DNA from: an uncultured Alphaproteobacteria bacterium
GTDB taxonomy: Bacteria; Pseudomonadota; Alphaproteobacteria; Caulobacterales; Parvularculaceae
Assembly (NCBI GenBank): GCA_937895955.1
Contig: CALAZI010000018.1
Location: 1-11,350 of the forward strand
Length of the DNA: 11,350 nucleotides
Reading direction: 5' to 3'
The position numbers and the translations under genes were made by a program. A model generated the notes under the pieces. The model was not told the origin of the DNA. It worked only from the letters and a program-made list of their open reading frames with translations, and did not search any database. Positions 6,736-11,350 of the stretch are shown one piece after another. Position 1 is the stretch's first letter. Each line of letters begins with the position of its first letter.

Positions 6736-7161
6736 ATGGACATGGAGACCGTTCTAGAGGCTCTGGGATGGGGCGAGCTTGTCGCGCGCGACGTGCTCGG
6801 CGTCCAGTTGCTGGTCCTGACGGCGACGACGGCCGCCTTCGCGTTTTCGCTGGCGCTTGCGATCCTCGCGGCGCGCGCGGCGAAACGCTCGCTCAAGGCG
6901 CGCGCCGAGGCTGAAACCTGTTTGAGAAGCGCGCAGGACCTCGTCGTCGAGGCGCGGCAATTATCGGCGCAGATCGACCGCGCGGCGACGCGCAATGCGG
7001 CGGGCGTTGAAAAAGGCGCACCTGTCCGCGTCAGCGCCCGCCAGACGACGCCGGAAGCGGATGTGGCGATTGAGCGCGAGGCTGCGGCCGATAAAAATCT
7101 CGGCGCCGCGGCGGAATCGGCGAGCGTGCCGAAGGGGTTGTGGCGTCGCCGGCAGCGGTGA
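6736..7161 (+). CDS. Hypothetical single-pass membrane protein with cytoplasmic coiled coil
   Basis: I do not recognise this 141-residue protein. An ATG at 6736 follows GAGGGG by about 8 bases; the frame is open far upstream but only as antisense to phr. Residues about 23-47 form one hydrophobic helix (VQLLVLTATTAAFAFSLALA and on), followed by a basic stop-transfer stretch (AAKRSLKAR) that suggests an N-out, C-in orientation. Residues 52-85 are Ala/Glu/Arg/Gln-rich and likely a short coiled coil (AEAETCLRSAQDLVVEARQL). The tail is low-complexity and charged, ending in RRRQR. Codons are strongly GC3-biased in this frame, supporting real coding. It stands divergent from phr and upstream of the YCII gene; no functional link is evident. 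Confidence 0.7.
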   Translation: MDMETVLEALGWGELVARDVLGVQLLVLTATTAAFAFSLALAILAARAAKRSLKARAEAETCLRSAQDLVVEARQLSAQIDRAATRNAAGVEKGAPVRVSARQTTPEADVAIEREAAADKNLGAAAESASVPKGLWRRRQR

Positions 7162-7313
7162 TTTCAGAGAACGCCGACTGACTGACGCCCGTCGGGATGA
7201 TGCGGCGCGGGCGGTTCCTAGGCTGGCATGGAACATAACTGCAAATTTCTGGACGGTTTGCTTGAAGGTGACCGTTAGGGCTGTCTCCGTCGCTCGATGA
7301 AAGGCGTTTTGAA

Positions 7314-7655
7314 ATGCCAAGATATCTGATTTCGTTCGATGACGGCTCGATGGACCACATTTCCGACGAAGACTTGCCGGCGGTCGGCGAGGCTGCGCGC
7401 ATGGTTGTCCGCGACGCCAAGGCCGCCGGGGTCTGGATCTTCGGCTGCGGGATTCAGCGCCAGCAAGCGACAATCGTTGCGACGGACGGAACGATCGCCC
7501 ACGGACCAGCGAAAGAGACAAAGTCCGTAATCGGAGGGTTTTCACTCATTGAGGTCGGCTCGCGCGAGGAAGCGCTCGCCTGGGCCGCGCGGTTTGCAAA
7601 CGCCTGCCGCTGCGCGCAGGAAGTTCGCGAGATCATGTACGATCCGGAATCATGA
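7314..7655 (+). CDS. YCII-domain protein
   Basis: The 113-residue protein has the compact alpha-beta YCII/DGPF fold. It begins with the strand PRYLISFDDG and has a helix around 19-39 (EDLPAVGEAARMVVRDAKAAG). It then has a strand, ATIVATDGTIAHGP, and the conserved C-terminal KSVIGGFSLIEVGSREEALAWAARF at 70-94, the most recognisable part. YCII proteins are small, often dimeric; a few act in lactone or catechol chemistry, but most have no assigned reaction. A GAAAGG site lies 9 bases before the ATG. The preceding 152 bp hold no gene and only a weak CGCCCG/CGGGCG hairpin. No extracytoplasmic sigma-factor gene, a frequent YCII neighbour, is present here. The closely spaced cysteines Cys98 and Cys100 (ACRCAQ) near the C-terminus are noted without interpretation. 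Confidence 0.82.
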   Translation: MPRYLISFDDGSMDHISDEDLPAVGEAARMVVRDAKAAGVWIFGCGIQRQQATIVATDGTIAHGPAKETKSVIGGFSLIEVGSREEALAWAARFANACRCAQEVREIMYDPES

Positions 7656-7700
7656 TGAACGGCAGGAGAGAGCGGCTGGGGTTATGTCGGCGCTAGCCGA

Positions 7701-8654
7701 TCAAAGAACGCCCGTCGACAGGCAGTCATGCACGTGCAATAGCCCGACCGGCTTTCCGTTTTCCGTAACGAATAGCGCTGTGATTTTCCCGCGGCTCAAT
7801 ATGCCGAGCGCTTCGCCCGCGAGCGTTTCGGGCGAGACGGTTTTCGGCGCCCGCGTCATGATCTTTTCGACCGGCGTTCCTTCATCGACGTCGCCGAAAG
7901 CGCGGCGCAAATCGCCATCGGTGAGAATGCCGACCAGCGCGCCGTCGCGCGACACGATGCCGACGCAGCCGAAGCCGGCCTTGCTGAGCGTGCGAACCGC
8001 GTCTTCAAGCGGCGCGCTTTCAATGCAGAGCGGCAACTGATCGGGCCCGTGCATCAAATCTTTCACGCGCCGAAGCGCCGCGCCAAGATTGCCGCGCGGA
8101 TGAAAGCCGTGAAAATCCTTCGCGGTGAAATTCTTGTCGCGCAACAGCGCCACGGCGATCGCGTCGCCGACCGCCATCATCATCGTTGTCGATGTCGTCG
8201 GCGCGCGCGTTTCGTCGCAGGCTTCTTCCGCTTCCGGGAGGATCAGCCGCGCATCCGCCGCCTTGGCGAGCGTCGATCCGGCGCCGAAGGTGATCGCGGC
8301 GACCGGCACCGAAAAGCGGCGCGCATAGGCGAGAAGATCGCTCATCTCTTCCGTCTCGCCGGATTTCGACAGCGCGAGGACGCCGTCCTCACGCGAGATC
8401 ATGCCGAGATCGCCATGGCTCGCCTCGCCCGGATGAACGAAGATCGCCGGCGCGCCGGTTGAAGCGAGCGTCGCCGCGATCTTGCGCGCCACATGGCCTG
8501 ACTTGCCCATGCCGGTCGCGATGATCTTGCCCTTGACGCCTTTCAGGAGGTCGACGACGCGGCCGAAATCCTCGCCGAGCGAAGCCCTGAGCGCCTCAAG
8601 CCCGGCGATTTCCAGCGCGAGAACGTCCCTGCCGACTTCCAGATGCGCGCCCAT
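7701..8654 (-). CDS. kdsD: D-arabinose-5-phosphate isomerase (KpsF/GutQ family)
   Basis: The product has 317 residues with a sugar-isomerase (SIS) domain and two CBS domains. The SIS part holds IATGMGKSGHVARKIAATLASTG (45-67) and EASHGDLGMI (77-86). It also has SKSGETEEM (96-104), and EACDETRAPTTSTT (144-157), which binds the phosphosugar. With an offset of 8 from E. coli KdsD, the catalytic residues correspond to Lys51, Glu103, Glu144 and His185, all present. CBS domains follow at about 198-257 and 264-317. It converts ribulose-5-phosphate to arabinose-5-phosphate, the precursor of Kdo in LPS. It is divergent from kdsA, the next enzyme in the pathway, which makes the housekeeping KdsD role more likely than a capsule (KpsF) or sugar-alcohol (GutQ) paralogue. 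The GGAA ribosome site is 5-6 bases upstream. It converges on the YCII gene across 45 bp. Confidence 0.94.
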   Translation of the reverse strand: MGAHLEVGRDVLALEIAGLEALRASLGEDFGRVVDLLKGVKGKIIATGMGKSGHVARKIAATLASTGAPAIFVHPGEASHGDLGMISREDGVLALSKSGETEEMSDLLAYARRFSVPVAAITFGAGSTLAKAADARLILPEAEEACDETRAPTTSTTMMMAVGDAIAVALLRDKNFTAKDFHGFHPRGNLGAALRRVKDLMHGPDQLPLCIESAPLEDAVRTLSKAGFGCVGIVSRDGALVGILTDGDLRRAFGDVDEGTPVEKIMTRAPKTVSPETLAGEALGILSRGKITALFVTENGKPVGLLHVHDCLSTGVL

Positions 8655-8768
8655 CCGCTTCCTGACCCGCTAAGACGAGAGAGAGCAGCCTTGCCGTCGC
8701 GGCCGCTCCGGTTCATTTACTGAAGGCCATTTACGTTTAGTTCGCCCGAAACGCCAATAGGAGCCTTG
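8655..8768. promoter_or_regulatory. Shared kdsD-kdsA divergent intergenic region
   Basis: These 114 bp must hold the promoters for both kdsD and kdsA, unless kdsA is read through from elsewhere. The most AT-rich part is about 8713-8742 (TTCATTTACTGAA and TTTACGTTTAG). No -35/-10 pair with proper spacing stands out on either strand. AGGAG lies 5 bases before the kdsA ATG and GGAA before the kdsD ATG. A shared regulator is possible but not demonstrated. Confidence 0.35.
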
Positions 8769-9641
8769 ATGAGCGCCGATCCCGCCGTGGTGACGATCGC
8801 ATCGAAAACCGGCACGATCGAGATCGGCAATCAAAAGCCGCTCGTCATCATCGCCGGGCCGTGCGCGCTTGAAAGCAGGGCCCATGCGCTTGAATGCGCG
8901 GCTGCGCTGAAAGAGACCGCCTCGCGCCTCAAGGTCGCTCTCATCTACAAGACGTCTTTCGATAAGGCGAACAGGACTAGCGCAAGCGCCGCGCGTGGGC
9001 TCGGCCTCAAGGAAGCGGCGCCGATCTTCGCCGAGATCCGCGAGAGCGTCGGTCTTCCTGTGCTGACGGACGCGCATGAGAAAGAGCAGTGCGCGCCGAT
9101 CGCGGAGGCGGTCGACATCATCCAGATACCGGCGTTTCTCTGCCGTCAGACCGATCTGCTGGTCGCCGCGGCGCGCACGGGGAAAGCGGTGAATGTGAAG
9201 AAGGGGCAATTCCTGGCGCCGTGGGATATGAAAAACGTCGTCGCCAAGATCAGGAACGCCGGCAACCCGAATGTCCTCGTCACCGAGCGCGGCGCGAGTT
9301 TCGGCTACAATACTCTTGTCTCTGATTTTCGCAGCATTCCGATCATGGCGGAGGAAACCGGCGCGCCGATCGTGTTCGATGCGACGCATTCAGTCCAGCA
9401 GCCGGGCGGCAAGGGCGAAGCTTCCGGCGGGCAACGCGAATTCGTGCCGAGCCTTGCGCGCGCGGCGGTCGCCGTCGGCGTCGCGGCGGTGTTCGCCGAA
9501 ACGCATCCCGACCCCGACAAGGCGCCGTCCGACGGACCCAACATGATCCCGCTCCATCGCTTTGAGGCGTTCGTCGCCGACCTTCTGGCGCTCGATGCGA
9601 TCGCCAAGCGTCGCCCCAGCCTGCACGGCTTTTGCGCCTAG
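8769..9641 (+). CDS. kdsA: 3-deoxy-8-phosphooctulonate (Kdo-8-P) synthase, metal-dependent type
   Basis: The 290-residue enzyme condenses phosphoenolpyruvate with arabinose-5-phosphate to Kdo-8-phosphate for lipid A core assembly. I start it at the ATG at 8769 (AGGAG 5 bases before) rather than the adjacent TTG at 8766. Family motifs are IIAGPCALESR (27-37), YKTSFDKANRTS, PAFLCRQTDLL, NVKKGQFLAPWDM and ERGASFGYN. They are followed by FDATHSVQQPGG and AETHPDPDKAPSDGPN. The residue at position 32 is Cys (GPCALES), where metal-independent E. coli KdsA has Asn. Together with the conserved His, Glu and Asp in the later motifs, this fits the class II metal-dependent enzymes. It is not a DAHP synthase, as the KANRTS and GASFGY motifs are KdsA-type. 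It faces kdsD divergently and is separated from rplK by a long intergenic region with terminators. Confidence 0.96.
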   Translation: MSADPAVVTIASKTGTIEIGNQKPLVIIAGPCALESRAHALECAAALKETASRLKVALIYKTSFDKANRTSASAARGLGLKEAAPIFAEIRESVGLPVLTDAHEKEQCAPIAEAVDIIQIPAFLCRQTDLLVAAARTGKAVNVKKGQFLAPWDMKNVVAKIRNAGNPNVLVTERGASFGYNTLVSDFRSIPIMAEETGAPIVFDATHSVQQPGGKGEASGGQREFVPSLARAAVAVGVAAVFAETHPDPDKAPSDGPNMIPLHRFEAFVADLLALDAIAKRRPSLHGFCA

Positions 9642-9879
9642 CGATCCGTTAACGTCACCACCGTCGAATTCAGGCGGCGCGGCGCGTCCTTGAGGCGGAG
9701 CGGGTTGTGCGAGAGCCCGTTGTGACGCCTATTTGGTTAATCGCCATGATTTCGCCACAATTGGCTGTAATTGTATAACATCACTGGATCGGCCGGCCGC
9801 TCAGGCGATCGCCGAACGGGATCAGGGTCCCGGCTCCAGGAACGATTTAGTTGCGTAGCGTTTCGTTTGCGTATCAGTG
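9642..9879 (+). other. Gene-free region downstream of kdsA with operator-like dyad and possible small RNA
   Basis: No convincing protein gene, tRNA or rRNA is seen in this stretch. It has an AT-rich island, 9729-9785, in GC-rich surroundings. Within it lies the perfect dyad ACAATT-N6-AATTGT (9757-9774), touching TATAAC (9774-9779), a good -10 match. A weak TTCGCC sits 17 bases upstream of that -10. After it come two 10-bp palindromes, CGGCCGGCCG (9790-9799) and GGCGATCGCC (9804-9813), and further potential pairing. A transcript from about 9786 to the tandem terminators would be roughly 160 bases. This could be a small RNA or a leader read into rplK. The element positions are observed; the RNA is inferred. 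Confidence 0.35.
9757..9779 (+). promoter_or_regulatory. Candidate promoter with dyad operator in the spacer
   Basis: The perfect inverted repeat ACAATTGGCTGTAATTGT fills the 17-base space just before TATAAC. An element in this position could bind a dimeric repressor and block polymerase. The -35 (TTCGCC at 9751-9756) is weak. A competing reading, TTGGTT (9734-9739) with CACAAT (9757-9762) 17 bases away, is also possible. Confidence 0.35.
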
Positions 9880-9921
9880 ACGGGCGGCGCCGAGTCCCCC
9901 ATTAGGCGCCGCCCGTTTCTT
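9880..9921 (+). terminator. Intrinsic terminator-like hairpin 1 (upstream of rplK)
   Basis: A perfect 12-bp stem, ACGGGCGGCGCC (9880-9891) with GGCGCCGCCCGT (9905-9916), encloses a 13-base loop and is followed by TTTCTT. The loop contains CCCCC, which could pair with the G-run of the next hairpin instead. It is oriented to stop rightward transcription from kdsA or from a small RNA in the gap. Confidence 0.7.
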
Positions 9922-9922
9922 C

Positions 9923-9948
9923 AAGCCCCCGCGAGGGGGCTTTTTTTT
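9923..9948 (+). terminator. Intrinsic terminator 2, tandem (upstream of rplK)
   Basis: AAGCCCCC (9923-9930), the tetraloop GCGA, and GGGGGCTT (9935-9942) form a perfect 8-bp stem running into eight consecutive T (9941-9948). This is a textbook rho-independent terminator for the plus strand. Coming right after hairpin 1, it should tightly insulate rplK from upstream transcription. Confidence 0.92.
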
Positions 9949-9959
9949 GCGCCTCTTTG

Positions 9960-9988
9960 TTGCGCCGGCGCCGGCCCTCTGCTATCGG
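9960..9988 (+). promoter_or_regulatory. rplKA promoter: Candidate rplK-rplA promoter
   Basis: Because two terminators precede it, rplKA needs its own promoter between 9949 and 10064. The best pair is TTGCGC (9960-9965) and TATCGG (9983-9988) with a 17-base spacer. The bases after the -10 are GC-rich (CCCGGC), as in stringently controlled ribosomal promoters. The match is modest. The leader of about 70 bases may also hold the L1-binding autoregulatory site known in other bacteria, but I could not identify it. Confidence 0.35.
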
Positions 9989-10064
9989 CCCGGCTCCGCA
10001 CGGGAGGCGGGGCGAAGTCCAGCCCTTGCCGCACCGAGCACCCTTCGCAATCAGGAAGGATAAC

Positions 10065-10493
10065 ATGGCGAAGAAAATCACTGGCTACCTGAAGCTTCAG
10101 GTGCCGGCCGGCGCGGCCAATCCGTCGCCGCCGATCGGTCCCGCGCTTGGCCAGCGCGGTCTCAACATCATGGAATTCTGCAAGTCGTTCAACGCGCAGA
10201 CCCAGCAGATGGAAAAAGGGATGCCGATCCCTTGCGTTATAACCATCTTTTCCGACAAGTCGTTCACCTTCGCGATGAAGACGCCGCCTGCGTCTTATTA
10301 TCTGAAGAAGGCGGCGAAAATTGAAAAAGGCGGCGCGACCGCCGGGCGCGCAATCGCGGGTTCGGTCACGGAAAAGCAATGCCGCGAGATCGCTGAAGCC
10401 AAGCTGAAAGATCTCAACACCAACGACCTCGACGCGGCGACCAAGATCATCATGGGTTCGGCGCGCGCGATGGGTCTTGAGGTGAGGAGCTAG
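10065..10493 (+). CDS. rplK: 50S ribosomal protein L11
   Basis: The 142-residue product has the same length as E. coli L11. The N-terminal domain has PPIGPALGQRGLNIMEFCKSFN starting at residue 22, the thiostrepton-contact proline-rich region. The C-terminal RNA-binding domain shows KQCREIAEAKLKDLNTNDLD and IIMGSARAMGLEV. L11 binds the GTPase-associated centre of 23S rRNA and is required for RelA stringent-response activation. The ATG at 10065 follows AGGAAGGA by about 6 bases; the frame is open further upstream across the terminators but that is not coding. Four bases separate its TAG stop from rplA, with the GAGGAG ribosome site of rplA overlapping the end of rplK. It is the first gene of an insulated two-gene unit. 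Confidence 0.98.
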   Translation: MAKKITGYLKLQVPAGAANPSPPIGPALGQRGLNIMEFCKSFNAQTQQMEKGMPIPCVITIFSDKSFTFAMKTPPASYYLKKAAKIEKGGATAGRAIAGSVTEKQCREIAEAKLKDLNTNDLDAATKIIMGSARAMGLEVRS

Positions 10494-10497
10494 GGCG

Positions 10498-11193
10498 ATG
10501 GCGAAAGCAGGAAAAAGGATCAAGACCGCGCGCGGCAATGTCGATCGCAACAAGACCTATTCGGTCGAGGCGGCGGCGAAGATCGTCAAGGATAACGCGA
10601 AAGCGAAATTTGACGAGACGATCGATATCGCAATGAATCTCGGCGTTGACGCGCGTCACGCCGACCAGATGGTGCGCGGCGTCGTTTCGCTGCCGCACGG
10701 CACGGGCAAGACCGTGCGCGTCGCGGTTTTTGCGAAAGACAAGAAAGCCGATGAAGCGCGCGCCGCCGGCGCCGACATTGTCGGCGACGCCGATCTCGTT
10801 GAGAAAATCCAGGGCGGCTTCATGGATTTCGATCGCGTGATCGCGACGCCGGACATGATGGGCCTTGTCGGGCGTCTCGGCAAAGTGCTCGGTCCGCGCA
10901 ATTTGATGCCGAACCCGAAGGTCGGCACTGTGACGCCGAACGTCGCCCAGGCGGTGAAAGACGCCAAGGGCGGCGCGGTCGAATTCCGCGTCTCGAAAGT
11001 CGGCAACCTCATCCACGCCGGCGTCGGCAAGGCGAGCTTCAGCGACGCGCAAATCGCGGAGAACGTGAAAGCGTTCATCGACGCGGTGCAGAAGGCGAAG
11101 CCCGCGGGCGCGAAAGGGACCTACATCAAGAAGGTTGCGCTTTCATCGACGATGGGGCCGGGCGTTAAGATCGATCTGTCGAACCCGGCGTAA
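10498..11193 (+). CDS. rplA: 50S ribosomal protein L1
   Basis: This 231-residue protein fits the bacterial L1 length (about 230-235). The N-terminal domain begins with KRIKTARGNVDRNKTYSVEEA-type sequence. It continues through FDETIDIAMNLGVDARHADQMVRGVVSLPHGTG (38-70), a region well conserved in L1. The family signature LGKVLGPRNLMPNPKVGTV is at 127-145, and the C-terminal half has GGAVEFRVSKVGNLIHAGVGKASF. L1 forms the mobile stalk at the ribosomal E site and in many bacteria represses the rplKA mRNA by binding an rRNA-like site in its leader. Translation is likely coupled to rplK, whose stop lies 4 bases before the ATG. A strong terminator follows 22 bases after its stop, so rplJ-rplL would need a separate promoter further right. 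Confidence 0.98.
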   Translation: MAKAGKRIKTARGNVDRNKTYSVEAAAKIVKDNAKAKFDETIDIAMNLGVDARHADQMVRGVVSLPHGTGKTVRVAVFAKDKKADEARAAGADIVGDADLVEKIQGGFMDFDRVIATPDMMGLVGRLGKVLGPRNLMPNPKVGTVTPNVAQAVKDAKGGAVEFRVSKVGNLIHAGVGKASFSDAQIAENVKAFIDAVQKAKPAGAKGTYIKKVALSSTMGPGVKIDLSNPA

Positions 11194-11215
11194 CTCTCGC
11201 GATCATCAGAATGTG

Positions 11216-11249
11216 AAAGGCGGCGCCGAAAGCGCCGCCTTTTTATTTT
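11216..11249 (+). terminator. Intrinsic terminator of the rplK-rplA unit
   Basis: The stem AAAGGCGGCGC (11216-11226) with GCGCCGCCTTT (11232-11242) is an 11-bp perfect hairpin with loop CGAAA, and the T-rich run TTTTTATTTT (11240-11249) follows. It is a strong rho-independent terminator on the plus strand. The A-run on the 5' side means it could also work in the other direction. Confidence 0.93.
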
Positions 11250-11350
11250 GCAATATTCCTTAATCCGTAACCTTACTTTCGGCGTTTGGGCGAAGTTATC
11301 CCACCCCTTTTTTCTTCGCGTATGATGGTCTCGCCGGATCGGGAGAGGCG
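11250..11350 (+). other. Intergenic tail after rplA, possible rplJ leader region
   Basis: No coding start is seen here. The stretch is more AT-rich than its surroundings and contains TATGAT (11322-11327), a -10-like match without a clear -35. In related genomes rplJ follows at some distance with an L10-binding leader, so this may be the beginning of that region, cut by the window edge. The inverted repeat CTCGCC-N8-GAGGCG-like segment at the very end is imperfect. Confidence 0.25.

Noticed and set aside
7177..7214. CGCCCG/CGGGCG inverted repeat after the small membrane protein gene
   Set aside because: It has a 6-bp stem with a long loop and no T-run. This is common by chance in DNA of this base composition.
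7687..7700. TCGGC-GCTA-GCCGA hairpin between the convergent YCII and kdsD genes
   Set aside because: The 5-bp stem is weak and no T-run follows on either strand, so I do not call it a terminator.
9722..9778. Hydrophobic 18-codon open frame from GTG in the kdsA-rplK gap
   Set aside because: It has no ribosome binding site, is very short, and overlaps the dyad and the -10-like box. It is more likely a chance frame.
9642..9880. tRNA, SRP RNA, 6S RNA or tmRNA in the kdsA-rplK gap
   Set aside because: No cloverleaf with T-loop consensus, no SRP core motif and no terminal CCA were found. The region fits no named RNA I can recognise.

Overview
The window looks like a GC-rich chromosomal segment from an alphaproteobacterium. 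The reasons are: Gram-negative Kdo (LPS core sugar) biosynthesis genes, an alphaproteobacterial-style cysteine synthase and ribosomal proteins, dense C/G-ending codons, and closely packed genes with ATGA stop/start overlaps. The order or genus cannot be fixed from what I see. No mobile element, tRNA, rRNA or CRISPR array was found.

Left half, all on the minus strand and read right to left: a class I photolyase (phr), a cyclopropane-fatty-acid-synthase-like methyltransferase, then after a 129-bp gap a tight five-gene run. That run is cysK, 3-mercaptopyruvate sulfurtransferase, a GNAT acetyltransferase, cystathionine beta-lyase, and a PEGA-domain lipoprotein cut by the left edge. Three of its four junctions are 4-base ATGA overlaps and the fourth is a 6-bp gap, so it is almost certainly one operon. 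Three of its members handle cysteine or homocysteine sulfur. The cysK leader carries a perfect TTGACA, an inverted repeat and two competing small hairpins.

Middle: divergent from phr is a small one-helix membrane protein of unknown function, followed by a YCII-domain protein. Converging on these is kdsD (arabinose-5-phosphate isomerase). kdsA (Kdo-8-phosphate synthase, metal-dependent type) is transcribed divergently from kdsD, so two enzymes of CMP-Kdo synthesis share a 114-bp intergenic region.

Right: a 423-bp gene-free stretch separates kdsA from rplK-rplA (ribosomal proteins L11 and L1). It holds an AT-rich operator-like dyad with a -10-like box, a palindrome-rich segment, and two strong tandem intrinsic hairpins ending in eight T. 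It may encode a small RNA. rplKA has its own candidate promoter after these hairpins and a strong terminator behind it, so it appears to be an insulated two-gene unit with kdsA where nusG usually sits.

Most of the window is ordinary core metabolism. The points most worth a second look are the kdsA-rplK intergenic region, the cysK leader, the active-site substitutions in the CFA-like enzyme, and a 12-bp perfect hairpin inside the 3' end of phr at a place where the protein departs from its family.
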